A stretch of 64,000 bases of DNA, taken from assembly GCA_027943335.1 (NCBI GenBank), contig BSBK01006027.1:450001-514000 (forward strand). The letters are read 5' to 3'. The position numbers and the translations under genes were made by a program. The notes under the pieces are model-generated. The model saw only the letters and a program-made list of their open reading frames with translations. It was not told the origin of the DNA and did not search any database. This stretch comes from Chamaecyparis obtusa. Lineage: Eukaryota; Streptophyta; Pinopsida; Cupressales; Cupressaceae. Position 1 is the first letter of the stretch. Every line of letters starts with the position of its first letter. Of the stretch, positions 23,935 through 35,508 are shown one piece after another.

Positions 23935-24320
23935 AAATGTCACCTTCATGAAAAGAAATGACGCCTACAGCAATTAAATGTCGCCTTCAAACAAAAAAAT
24001 GTCGCCTTCAACAAAAGAAATGTCGCCTACAAAGAATTCAGTCACGCCTTCATGCAATTAAATCACGCCTTTGAGGAAAGAAATGACGCCTATGAGTTCT
24101 GTTTTCACGCCTGCATAACTGAGATTTTCCTGTTGTCGATAACTTCTGTTACGTCCCAGAATTCTCTTCTGTCGCCTTCTTGTAAAGAAATCACGCCTGT
24201 AACAAAAGAAATCACGCCTCTGGTTTTTTATCTGTCACCTTTTGAGGTACAGAATGTCACCTGTAGGAATTAAATGTCACCTCTACACTTTCTAGCGTCG
24301 CTTATAAGCTGGACAGTGTC
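23935..24320 (+). repeat. Leader repeat cluster, GTCGCCT/TGACGCCT (inner element)
   Basis: About sixteen degenerate copies of a roughly 20-nt unit with core GTCGCCT, GTCACCT, TCACGCCT or GACGCCT, usually preceded by AAGAAAT. They lie immediately after the primer site, like the cluster in the minus-strand element at 16980-17420. Confidence 0.8.
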
Positions 24321-24374
24321 ACCTTTTGTTTTTGCTTGGGACTAGTTTTTCATTTCTTTTATTACAGCAAAGGT

Positions 24375-24690
24375 CAAACTCAATCTCGAATGAAACTAAA
24401 GAAATGAACTTAGGTCCTAAGTGTCATTGTCAATTTGAAAATCAAACCAAATCTCGAATGCACTAAAGGAACAAACAACTCTATTCCCTCATCTGTTTCA
24501 GATTTCAAAGCAAGCAAACAAATTCAATCTTGAGTGATCTAAGGGATAAAATAAAACTTTTTCAAAGTTCTTAAATCAACTCGCTAATCAAATCTTGAAT
24601 GCACAAAAGGAAAGAACTTGCAAACGTTCAATTCATTTACATTTTGAGGAAAGGAACAAATAAAAAGCTAATCACGAGTGTCTTCATTTC
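24375..24690 (+). repeat. Leader repeats with AATCTTGAATGCACAAAAGG-like unit
   Basis: Four to five degenerate copies (AATCTCGAATG..., AATCTTGAGTG..., AATCTTGAATGC...) spaced about 50-110 bases. Related units occur on the minus strand of the outer element's leader around 42270-42350, so this part of the leader is shared by the two elements. Confidence 0.55.
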
Positions 24691-24770
24691 AAAGTTCAAA
24701 CATCACTTAATCAAATTTGGGAAAATGAACAAAATCTGCTTGATGTGCATGTAGGAGTTTTTCAATTCTT

Positions 24771-25260
24771 GCATAAACCTTGTTAGAATAAGCAACGTGG
24801 AACATTTGAACTTGGACAAGTTCACTTGTTCTACTTTTAGCGAGGCCTGTCCAAGGAGAAGCGCTTCCTCCTCGGAGAACGACCTCAAACCGGTATCCCC
24901 TCCGGCCGGTATACAAATAAGTGAAGTCCAAAAGAATCACTTATATCTCCTAATCGCCGGGCGTTCGTGCCAAACACGTGTCTGGGGATGGTAAACATTC
25001 CTCTCCCCCAGCATTATTGGCAAGGCTCTTAAGTGAGTCACGGATGATCAGCATAACCGGGTATGGAGACACCACGGAACTATTAAAAACTTGATAAAAT
25101 AGAGGCTACCCTATCTACATCCGAAAGTATCAAAATCCTTGTGCAAGGACCGATTCCAAGGGGTTTACCGGGTCGCCTCAAGATTACTCACCATTTGTAT
25201 TCCCTTCTGGGGGATACCAAGCTGTGGGCAAGCGATTTTGATACTCACCTTCCTTAGGTA
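24771..25260 (+). other. Conserved leader block shared with the outer element
   Basis: Starts near TTGCATAAACCTTGTTA, passes through AGCGAGGCCTGTC, ATGACCTCAAAC-like and ACCGGTATA segments and ends near GGTCGCCTCAAGATTACTC and a GTATTCC stretch. The same landmarks appear in the same order on the minus strand at 42060-41545. It carries no obvious ORF, so conservation at RNA or DNA level (packaging, dimerisation, translation control) is plausible but unproven. Confidence 0.65.
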
Positions 25261-25457
25261 GATCTGTTTGAAGTGCTTGACAGTCAAAGACTCTGTGAAA
25301 ACACTTGTTGAAACATACACTTTCAAAGCTTTGTCAGAGTCAGTTGCCTTTGTTTGTATCCCGCGGGGTTGCTTTGTCCCTTGCGGAGATTGCTTTGACT
25401 TTAAACCTGTGCCATTGGAAACCTTTGCCTCAAAATCAGAAGCCTCTTTTCCAAGTG

Positions 25458-25691
25458 ATGCCCAGCAAGAGCAAACATCCTAAAGCGAAGTTGCCCAAAT
25501 CCCAAGCCTATCAAGAGCGAAAAGTTGCCAAGAAGAACACCAAGACCTATCAATCCATTATCCAAGCAACACAAGCAGAGGAAAAATCCCAAGCCAGACT
25601 TGAGACCATTGCCCATAACGCCCGCATCAAACAGTTCACCTTCCGTTTCCGAGTTAACCATCACTTTGTCAACCTTGAGCCAGAAGATTAG
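25458..25691 (+). CDS. Small basic ORF upstream of gag in Tat-type element
   Basis: A 77-codon ORF beginning MPSKSKHPKAKLPKSQ, rich in Lys/Gln/Ala, with a helical KTYQSIIQATQAEEKSQ segment and ending in FRVNHHFVNLEPED. The reading frame is open further upstream (from 25305) but this ATG gives the plausible basic start. Position before gag recalls ORF1 of Ogre-type Tat elements, though it is much shorter. It is intact, unlike gag-pol. The minus-strand element has a comparable ORF at 16687-16902. Function unknown. Confidence 0.45.
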   Translation: MPSKSKHPKAKLPKSQAYQERKVAKKNTKTYQSIIQATQAEEKSQARLETIAHNARIKQFTFRFRVNHHFVNLEPED

Positions 25692-26475
25692 CCAAAATCC
25701 TTGTTCATGTCTTGTTCCATCTTCAGATCTTGAAATCTTGTCTCAAACAGCCTTGCATCTTAGTTTCATCCTAGTTTCACCCTTTGCATCAGCATCAAAA
25801 CCTTAGTTGCATTTCAAAACAATCATAAAAGTTGTATTTGCATTCATCTTCCTACCAGCATTCTAGAATTAATCCTTGTCATTTGCATTGTCCCTTTAGA
25901 TAGAGCATTTGTCCCTTCACCCTTCAATACCTTTTCCACCAGCATCCCCCCCATCAGCTTTCCATATCTTTCCAACAGATCCATCATCTTTTGCTCCAAA
26001 TCCAGAGTTCCACCAACACTTAGTGTTCTACCTTTTGAGTTGTTCCTATCCCACATCCAAGATCAGAGACTATCATCCTCTTTTTGACACAACGTGTTGT
26101 CATAAAAAAATCAAACCTTGTCCTTGCATAGCCATCATCTCGAGCAAGAGATTGGAGTGTATTGATAAGAAACCATTTGACCGAAGATCATCAGTCTATC
26201 TTAGGTTAACCCCATCATATCTCTGATCCTCCATTTGGGAAAAATAGCAGCTCATTTGTTGACCACTCAGTAATCTTTCACCAGCTTTCCACCAGCAACC
26301 TATCTTTCCTCCACCATCTTGATCCATATCAGTTCCATCCAGCTTCCATCATCACCATCTTGATCCATCTTTGCATTTGCATCTTAGAAGTCATCATCTT
26401 TAGAAGTCCATCAACTTTGCATCCATCAACATCTTTTAGCCAAACATCTTGCATACATTTAGCACTTGCATCTCC

Positions 26476-29262
26476 ATGCCTGTTGAGACCAGATCTCGGA
26501 AAAGAAGAAGCATGAATCCTTATCCACCAACAACCTCATCCGATCCCAAACTTTTCACCAACGCCATGATGACCTACAATCCCCAGATCCAAGCCAGTAA
26601 CCCATGTGAAGATCCAAACATCCCTTCATCCCCCTTGGCAAACCAAGCATTTGTAAATCCTCCAGAAAGCCCACCAGCGACCAATGCCCTTGTACCGCAA
26701 CATCAGCAAAGCACGTTTGTCCACTACCTGCCAGAAAGTACCTCCATCCCACCATCTCTCTATCCACGCATCCCCATCAAAACTATCCAAGTTCCAGCAC
26801 AAGCGTATTCTCCGTTTGACCAATCATTCCCTAATCCTATCATGCAAACACCCCAAGAGCTTTCCACCATTCCCCTTTACTTGCAAGGAAGCCTCGCCAG
26901 TCCCACAACACAAGCTGCAGCGCCATCCACTCCATCTCATACCCCTTTTGCTTCATCATCTGCTATGGCTGCCCAAGCCCAAATGAAAACCCAAAGTCAG
27001 CTTCCACCTCTCACACAAGCTTTTACACCACCGCCATCTGCAAGTCAAGCAACGCCTTTCACCATCAAAGGAGCACCGTCACCCTTCACCCCCCAAGCAC
27101 CCGTACCTTATTCTTTGGGGTTAGCGCAATTGCTTCCCATTCCAACCTCATCTTTCTCTTGGGTGTTTCCTTCATTTTCCTCCTCACAAGCATCCGCTCA
27201 ACCACAACCTCAACAAGCTCCTTTATCTCAACCATCATTCGTGTCCCAAGCTCCCGTTGCTCCTACCATTCCATCATCCGCTGCAGTGCACCCTAACACA
27301 AGCTCTCAGTGGGGCCTTACACAAGAAGAAATGAAGGCATGGGGGATCCCATCTTAATCCCCTACATCTATGGTTGCAAGTCAACAAACCGCCTTCGCCC
27401 AAGTAGCACAGTAGCAACTACCCCAACCACCGCCGGCTTCAAGCTATTCGTCCCAAATCCCAAATACCTTCCAGCAAGTTCCACCACCTCAACAGCCAAC
27501 TTTCCCCAGCTATCTTACCCCATCACCCTTTGCTTCTAGCTTCCCCACATCTGTTCCACCTCTAAGTAATGCAGGCATGCACCCAGCTTATATCAGCCAA
27601 ACCCAAAGCCAACCTCAGCAACTACCACCATCATACCCGCAAGCAGCATCATTCCAATAGCCTCCCCCACAGCAACCACATGTCCCCTTTCAGCAAACAC
27701 CCATCATTCCTCAACAATAGCAAGTCCCTTGCTATCAGCCTCAGCAACAAATCCCTATCATCCCCCAGCAACAACAAGTTCCCACCCATCAGTTACAACA
27801 ACAAGTTCCAAATGTCCAATATCAGCAAGCAGTCCCACAACAACTGCCAGTTCAACAACAGCAAGCAGCCCAACAACATCAAACAGTTCCATATCATTTA
27901 CCACAATATCCCCCTATGCCACACCAGCAATATCCCCAGCAACCATTGCCCCAAAATTAGTTCCAACCCATTTATCCACAGCAAGCGCCATATCCAGTTC
28001 CACAGCTTCCATCACAAGCAGAAGTTCCAGTTCCCTCGCCACTCAATACTGAGTGGGAAGCAATGAAAAATGCTCTAAAAGAGCTACAAAGTGGAACAAA
28101 GAATAAAACATACAAGTTCGAAGAGGTGTGCTCATATCCCTTTGATCGGTCCATAGCAACTATCCCTTTCCCCAAGCATTTTGAGATGCCCAAGTTTGAC
28201 AAGTATCGGGGGAAAGGAGATCCAATAAATCATATCAAAGAGTTCTACATGGCATGCCAAGAAGTGGCTTACAGTGATAATTATCTCCTGCGCCTGTTTC
28301 CCAAAAGCTTGGGAGGAACTGCTGTTGAGTGGTTTTACAAAATACCACATGGGACAATAAAAACCTTTGCTGAACTCTCTGAGAAGTTCATCACACACTA
28401 TGCCCATAATGTGGAGAATGAGTTGTCCTTACTAGACCTATGCAACTCAAAGCAGAAAGACGGAGAAAACCTTGCGAAATACTTGCAAAGATGGCAGAAT
28501 CTTACAACCAGGTTATCATATCAGCCGCCAGAGAAGCATCTAACAAAGATCTTCATTGATAACCTGCATCTAAAGCTATCCCATCACATGCAAATGAACT
28601 GTCTCCAGACATACCAAGACATCAAGAGCAAAGGCATAGGCATCGAGAAAGCTCTCCTAGACGAAGGCACTATTCGTCACTTCAAGGATGATTCCAAGAA
28701 CAAACCCAACAATGATAAATCCCGTTACTGGAATCGTAACAAGAATGTTGTTACAGATGGAGCCACTGACACTAAGAATGTACAATTCGTTGTGGCTAGT
28801 CCTACACCAGCTCAAACATACCAACCGCCACAAGCGCCTATCTATCAGCAACCACCAGCTCCCGCATATCAAGCACCTATTTATCAGCAGCCTCCTCAAG
28901 CTCATCAGCCACCTGTGCAACAGTATCAGCAGCAATACCAATAGCAACAGCCAGCACGTCAAGGTAATCCTGTTAACACAGTTAACGTTGCCCCAAGGCA
29001 GAACAAGCCCAACAGTCAAAACAATCCAAAGAGGAATTTCACACCTTTGGGTGAGCCTCTGGATCAGATCTTTTATCGGCTAGCCAAAGCAAATATGATC
29101 ACATATCTGCCCATCCCACAGAAGGATGACAACGCACCAAAGTCTGATTGGTATAAAGAAAATGAATACTGTGATTACCATCATGTGAAGGGGCACACAA
29201 CATTGAAGTGCATGCAGCTTAAGAACTACATCCAAGATCTCATTGATCGCAAGGAGATCTAG
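26476..29262 (+). pseudogene. Gag region (capsid and zinc-knuckle-like motif)
   Basis: Residues 1 to about 525 are Pro/Gln/Ser-rich low-complexity sequence. The capsid-like core starts near 28063: FPKHFEMPKFDKYRGKGDP, then LFPKSLGGTAVEWFYKIP, then FAELSEKFITHYAHN, the usual order of plant Ty3 Gag. After a Gln/Pro-rich linker comes CDYHHVKGHTTLKC (29170-29211), a Cys-His cluster typical of Tat/Athila Gag. Seven in-frame stops lie here, four of them in the Gln-rich stretch 27412-27960 and one as the last codon of this segment. Confidence 0.85.
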
Positions 29263-29298
29263 GTCGATGCACCAGCTCAAGCTTCACCCAACGCCAGT

Positions 29299-30375
29299 TT
29301 GCAAATATATCAAAATGTGTTCCCTCAACACGATGCCGGGAAGAATCAAGCCAGCACCAATCAGCCCCAAAATCGTGGCAAAGGCAAGCAAGAAGATCAC
29401 ACAGCAGCCTACATCAACTATGACAAGTATGTTGGATGCATAACTCAAGTTGAGCCCATCCAAGATGAGCCCACCATCAATACCATCCATGTCAGAGGGC
29501 CGGATCGACAATGTGCTGCAACTACCCGCAGTGGTAGGATAACTATTGCCGGTGCTCCTCCGAGATCAACTGCTCCTCCAAGGCCAACGTCTACTGCATC
29601 CATAGCACAGTCTAACACCAGGCCAGCATCAAATGCACGCGCGACACAACATAATGCACCAAGTGCACAATACAATATCATAGAGCATCTTGGGAACATG
29701 CCAGCCCAAATATCTATCTTGGATTTGCTCCGCACATCACCCATCCATCAGGAGATCCTGGACAAAGCTCTAAAAGAAGGCCATGTCCCCACGGACATTA
29801 ACACAACTCAGTTTGAAACTCTTGTGGGACACCTATCAGCAGCATGTGCCTTGTCCTTCAAAGAATCTGATATACCAGATGTCGCTCCTGACCATACTCT
29901 CCCTCTCCGCATTGCTGTCATGGTTAGAGATTTCGCCATCAAACGAGTTCTAGTGGATAATGGCTCAGCCCTCAACTTGTGCACATTAAAATTCATCAAG
30001 AAGATCGGGTTCACGGAGGCCGACATACAACATGAGCAAATCACTATCAAAGCATATGATAACTTGGAGCGTACCTCTGAAGGTACTATAACTTTGCCTA
30101 TCCAGCTAGGCCCAGCAACGCAAGATACTCTCTGCCACGTTGTTGATCTTGACCTACCGTTCAATATCCTCCTCGGTCGTCCATGGATCCATTCCATTAA
30201 GGCCGTACCATCTACTTACCATCAGTGCATCAAGTTTCCACATCAAGGCACTGAGGTTACCATCCACGCTGACCCTAACCCCTTCGCATACTGCCTTGCG
30301 ATGGAAGCATCTTTCCCTCATTCTACTCATTGTCCTGGAACCGATATTGGTACTTCTATTGCTAGCTCATCCTGA
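29299..30375 (+). pseudogene. Retroviral-type aspartic protease region
   Basis: VLVDNGSALNLC (active-site DNGS at about 29956-29967) is the Tat/Ogre form of the D-T/S-G aspartic protease motif. A second conserved region, LPFNILLGRPWIHS, lies near 30160-30195. The protease would cleave the polyprotein in the capsid. The segment ends with an in-frame TGA at 30373, where a single C-to-T change from CGA would explain the stop. The N-terminal 200 residues are an Ala/Pro/Thr-rich linker. Confidence 0.85.
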
Positions 30376-30570
30376 TCCCATCGTGATCCAGAGACCATCC
30401 TCTCTTCCACCTTATCATCCGTCAAGATCAACAACCAGGGTTGTGGCAAATACAGCCTCAGTGATGCATTTGTTGTAGGAGCTCTTCCACGTGATCCACA
30501 TACTCAAGGGCGCCCAAGTTGTCAAAACAAGCCTGTTGAAGAACATTATAAGCTCAAGCAAATCGGAAAC

Positions 30571-32244
30571 ATGACTTTTGAGTCTCATGGTACCATCAAC
30601 AGCAAAGAAATGGATCCAGATATTAACAAATGGTTATACAAAGATCCCCCATCACGTGACACCCAACTTCTTGAGTACTTCAAAGAGAAATATCCAGTCC
30701 CCTACAAGAATGTCACAGAACAATATAACTATCAAGGTGGTGGTCTAGGACCACAAGAGGACGGAAATTTGTTTCCTATCATACCATCCCAAAATCCAGA
30801 ACAGCAAGGACTTGGCTTTAATACCCCTCGCCTGCTTGAACAAGAGCCCAATACCACAACTGCGGACACTAACATGACCAACATGAACTTTTCAAATAGC
30901 CAGGATGACCTCGTGAAAATCGAAGACATCCCCGAAGAGAAAGACATCCGATCTTACGATGATATCTTTGCCGACGACACCCTCCTGGGGACTTCTGTTC
31001 TCCAACAACTCTCCATTAACCTCATAGATCTTCCCCTCATAAACCCCGACCTCATAGATTGGGACCAACCAAGCATCGCACACATCGATGAGTTCCAAAG
31101 CGCACAAGCACTCCTAGAATTCATGGGGGCATCAGGTCCAACAAGCAATCAAGATCCAACATCAACCTCTGTCTATCAGCTTCACCCAGAAGGATATTTT
31201 GGGGAAGAGGCAAGCTTTAGTCGCAAAAATGAAATAGCAAAAGAACATCATGAGTCTTTATGTGAAAACCCCCTTGGGGCACATTCTGATTCCAAAATAG
31301 TAAAAATAAAGGGCGTATCTTCTAGTGAAAACCTGGCAATTCAGGCGCTAGAAGATGAAGCCTTGCCTCTTCCCCCTATCCAAGATTATAGACCAGAGCA
31401 GTCGCCGATCATCATAGAGGAAACCAAGCCAATCAACTTGGGAACAGAAGAATGTCCAAGGATCACCTACATTGCAGTCGACCTAACAGAAGGAGAAGAA
31501 ATGGCTCTCAGCGCCTTGCTCAAGGAATCCATCATCAACTTTGCATGGTCATACGCCCACATGCCTGGGCTTGATCCAAACCTTGTTGTTCATCATCTAT
31601 CAGTAGATCCAAACATCAAGCCAGTGAAGCAGAAGCTAAGGAAAATGCATCCAAAGGTAGCATTGCTCGTCAAAGCAGAGCTTGAGAAGCTCCTCCAAGC
31701 TAAGATCATCAGAGCAATAGATTATTCAGAGTGGATCTCTAACATGGTGCCAGTCACAAAGCCTTCTGGCGACATCAGAATCTGTACTGATTTCAGGGAC
31801 TTGAACAAGGCATGCCCTAAAGATGACTTCCCATTGCCAAACATAGACATGCTTGTAGACCTCACAGCGGGTCATGAGATGTTATCATTAATGGATGGCT
31901 TTTCAGGCTACAACCAAATTCATATAGCGGAAGCAGATCAACATAAAATAGCATTCACAACCCCATGGGGTACCTTTTGCTACAACATGATGCCATTTGG
32001 GCTAAAGAATGCAGGAGCAACATATTAGCGAGCAATGACAGCCATTTTCCATGACATGATCCACAAGATCCTTGAGGACTATGTGGACGATATCCTTGCA
32101 AAATCCAAAACAAGAGATGAGCACCTCAACATCCTAGAGCGTGTATTTGATCGTCTGAATCATTATGGCTTAAAGCTTAATCCTAAGAAATGTGTCTTTG
32201 GTGTTACATCTGGCAAGCTTCTAGGCTTCATCGTCTCTAGATGA
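30571..32244 (+). pseudogene. Linker with G-patch-like motif and reverse transcriptase
   Basis: A G-patch-like QYNYQGGGLGPQEDGNL lies at 30721-30771; a counterpart is kept in the outer element near 39410-39470. The RT domain starts near 31620 (KLRKMHPKVALL) with TDFRDLNKACPKDDFPLPNI, SLMDGFSGYNQI and FGLKNAGATY. An in-frame TAG at 32026 stands where the family has Gln. The catalytic YVDD is intact (32080-32091). A TGA at 32242 interrupts the segment after LLGFIVSR. All catalytic aspartates seen are intact, so the damage is limited to nonsense codons. Confidence 0.9.
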
Positions 32245-32280
32245 GGCATAGAGATCGATCCTAAAAAGGTAAAAGCAATA

Positions 32281-33345
32281 ATGGAGATGCCTCCACCAAG
32301 AAATCTCAAACAGCTCAGAAGCCTACAGGGCAAGCTTCAATCAGTTCGACGATTCATCTCTCAACTAGCAGACAAGTGCCAACCATTCTCACATCTCTTA
32401 TGCAAAGACACCAACTTCAAGTGGGATCCCATATGTCAAAGAAGCTTTGATAATCTCAAGGAGTATCTAGCTAACGCTCCGATCCTTGTAGCACCAGTTC
32501 CAGGATGCCCACTCATCCTTTACATCTCAACAATAGCTACAGCACTAGGGGCACTCCTAGCACAGCATGATGATGAAAATAGAGAACGAGCTGTCTACTA
32601 CATCAGTCGCACTCTTGTGGGCTATGAGCTTAACTATTCACCCATGGAGAAAGCATGCCTAGCAGTGGTCTTTGCCACTCAAAAACTTAGACATTACATG
32701 CTTAGCCACACAATCAAGCTCATATCAAAGGTGGACCCTCTTAAGTATCTGTTATCAAGGACAACCCTCACAGGCCGTATGGCAAAATGGGTCATGTTAC
32801 TCAGCGAATTTGACATTCAGTATGTAGATCGCAAAGCAATCAAAGGGCAAGTCATTGCTGATCAACTAGCAGAAGCACCACTGGTGGATGCCTATCCACT
32901 AATCATGGAATTCCCCGATGAACATCTGTGCATGATTAAAGAGCAGCCCATGTGGAAACTATACTTTGATGGTTCCAACACATCCCATAGCTCTGGGGCA
33001 GGAATCCTATTCGTCACACCTCAAGGTGACTATATTCCAAAATCATTCAAGTTGGGATTCCCCTGTACCAACAATATTGCAGAATATGAGGCACTCATCT
33101 TAGGTCTCAAAACAGCTATCCAATGGAACATCACAGAACTACAAGTCTTTGGAGATTCACAGCTCATTATCAAGCAAGTCCTTGATGAATATCAGACAAA
33201 GGATGACAAATTGCTACCCTACAAGCAACTGGTGGATAAACTGAAAGAGCATTTCTTACATCTACAATTCAATCAGATCCCAAGGCTTCAGAACAAAGCA
33301 GCAGATGCAATGGCAACCATCGGATCCTTATTGGAAATACCATGA
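32281..33345 (+). pseudogene. Degenerate RNase H plus second (archaeal-type) RNase H
   Basis: The first part (about 32500-32890) is Ty3 RNase H-like (YYISRTLVGYELNYSPMEKA) but its first catalytic Asp position reads LILYISTIATALG, so it is probably inactive and acts as a tether. A second RNase H follows: LYFDGSNTS (Asp near 32968), NNIAEYEALILGL (Glu), FGDSQLIIK (Asp) and NKAADAMAT (Asp), i.e. a complete D-E-D-D set. This dual arrangement is known for the Tat lineage. TGA 33343 and TAG 33355 separate it from integrase. Confidence 0.85.
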
Positions 33346-33414
33346 GACACATCATAGTATGAATTTCTAGTCGAGCAGCTACATTCACCAGCTTATGAGA
33401 ACGCCGATGCAGAC

Positions 33415-34704
33415 ATGGTGTGTGTCTTGGTTGGTCCTCAATCCCCATGGTACCACGACATCCATGCATATCTAAAAAATGGTATCATATCTCCCCATCT
33501 CACCAATAACCAACGCCAAAACCTTATTCGCAGAGCTTCCTGCTACACTCTTGTAGCCAACACCCTATATCGTCGCGGGTATCATAATGTCCTATCTAGA
33601 TGTTTAGACTCAAACGAGGCCGTCTTGGCCTTACAAGAAGTTCACGCTGGAATTTGCGGTGCCCACACGAGTGGCATGGTTCTAGCAAAGCAGCTGGTTA
33701 GAGTTGGATATTATTGGCCAACAATGGAACATGATGCGTGTGAATTTGTCAAGAAATGTCTCCCATGTCAACAGCATGCCAATTTGATACATGCACCAGC
33801 ACAGGATCTACAGCCTATTGCACCACCGTGGCCTTTTTCATGTTGGGGCCTCGACCTCGTTGGCTTGATCACCCCCCTCTCTTCGGATGGACACAAGTAT
33901 ATCATAACAGCCACAAAGTACTTTACCAAATGGGTTGAAGCGATTCCGCTCACCCTTACTACTGGCATCCAAATATCCAAGTTCATCCTTTACCACATCA
34001 TTTGCCGCTTCGGCATACCATCTACCATTTTCACAGACCATGGCACACCTTTTGAAAACTAGCATGTGGATGATCTATGTGCCAGACTCCACATCCATCA
34101 CCGTTTCTCCAGTCCATATTTCCCTCAAGGAAATGGCCAAGCTGAGGCAACTAACAAAACTATCTTGAAAATCCTCAAGAAGGTTGTCAATGATTCTGGT
34201 CGTGACTGGCACCTCCAAATCAATCCCGCCCTTTGGGCCTACCGCACTTCTTATCGCACTCCCACAGGCACCACCCCATACTCTCTTGTATATGGTGCTG
34301 AAGCCGTTCTACCGATCGAGGTTGAGCTCCCATCCTTGCGCGTCTCCATGAAGAACTATACAACTGATGAAGACTATCGTGTGGCCCGGCTCACACAGCT
34401 AGATCTGTTAGATGAAAAGAGACAGCAAGCTTATGATCATTTGGTTGCATACCAGAATCGACTCAAAAGGAGTTATAACAAAAAGGTCCATCCTAGACAA
34501 TTCCAGGTCGGTGACATGGTCCTTAAAGAAAATCAGAAAGTCCTAGCAAATAGAGAAAAGAAAGGCAAGTTTGAGCCTACTTGGTTGGGCCCCTATGTTG
34601 TCACCGCATCCTTTGGCTCGGGAGCCTATCAGCTATCAACACCAGAAGGCGAGCCCTTGAATGATCCTATCAACATCATCCATCTGAAGAGGTTCTATGC
34701 CTGA
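33415..34704 (+). pseudogene. Integrase
   Basis: Zinc-binding HHCC region: VHAGICGAHTSGM ... CLPCQ (about 33640-33775). Catalytic core: CWGLDLVG (Asp about 33850), FTDHGTPF (Asp about 34040) and GQAEATNK (Glu about 34142), the DDE triad. An in-frame TAG at 34060 lies between the second and third catalytic residues. The C-terminal region has FQVGDMVLKEN and WLGPYVV and ends with HLKRFYA, as in Tat integrases without a chromodomain. Confidence 0.9.
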
Positions 34705-35424
34705 ACCTGATCCTGCATATATCAAAAAATCCAAAAACATTCAAAAAAGCAAAAAAGCAAAAAAAAAAAAAAAGCAAAAAAGCAAAAAAGTAAAGAGAAA
34801 GAGAAAATAATCATCCAACGGTGAAAACTTGGCAATTCAAGCACCTTGGACAAGTATGTTGGTGAAAACCTGGCAAACAGGCGCCAACATAGTAAACTGA
34901 GCTATTTATCTATTCAGTTGTTCTTTCAGCTACCGTCCTCTTCCTCCATCCATAATCTCTTAACAGATCTCCCAGCAATTCCATCTCCCCTATCCTCCAA
35001 GCATTCAGCTTCCATCTTCCTCCAACCCATCTGCAATCCATATCCTATTCTAAAGCTTTGTACCATATCTTGTACCATATCCTTATCCCTTTCCTGTACA
35101 GTGCATTCCTTTCTGTATTTATCCTTCTTGTCTCCGTCCTAGTGAGAGTCCTGCTGAGTGTGATCTTCCTATCCCCAATCCTGAGCTTCTGTACATATCC
35201 CTTGTGCATATCGTTCCTCCTTGTTGTACATAACCTTTGTCCGTCCTGCAGCAGTATTTGATCAAATATCTTGTCCCATTCCCAGCCTCAGAAAACTTTT
35301 AGTCCCACTCGGGCCTTGTGCTTCAGCAACATCAATTGTCGACTTATCCTTGCTCATCCTGATTATTCCTTGAACTTCAGCTTTTGCCAGCAAACAACTA
35401 CACTTATTCTCTCACCAACCCATG

Positions 35425-35508
35425 GGTCCTTGAGGATATATCGTTCCTCCTGTCTGACCTAATCTTCCATCTTGGTCCTTGAGGATATATCATTCCTCCT
35501 GTCCGACC
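35425..35508 (+). repeat. Two-copy tandem repeat
   Basis: Units start GGTCCTTGAGGATATATC at 35425 and 35474 (period 49), differing at two positions in the 35-bp core. Confidence 0.7.

Larger units (their letters stand above)
26476..34704 (+). pseudogene. Gag-pol polyprotein of Tat-type element, one frame with about 13 stops
   Basis: The open pieces 26449-27357, 28063-28944, 29047-29262, 29299-30375, 30571-32028, 32035-32244, 32281-33345, 33415-34062 and 34066-34704 all share one reading frame, so roughly 2740 codons are kept without a frameshift. Stops fall at 27355 (TAA); 27412, 27658, 27718, 27958, 28942, 29260, 32026, 33355 and 34060 (TAG); and 30373, 32242 and 33343 (TGA). Where the family residue is known or obvious, TAG replaces Gln and TGA replaces Arg (for example in the RT segment before RAM, and in the VSR-GIEID segment). 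The start at 26476 (MPVETRSRKRRS) resembles Tat Gag starts. The natural end is TGA 34702 after LKRFYA. Domain entries follow. Confidence 0.9.

Noticed and set aside
23935..24320. CRISPR-like array
   Set aside because: Repeats are short, degenerate and irregularly spaced, in a plant retrotransposon leader.
29445..30197. Minus-strand ORFs opposite the protease region
   Set aside because: Antisense shadows of the gag-pol frame.
26449..34704. Alternative genetic code or programmed readthrough at all TAG codons
   Set aside because: TGA and TAA also interrupt the frame and nuclear plant genes here use TAG normally; mutation from CAG and CGA is simpler.
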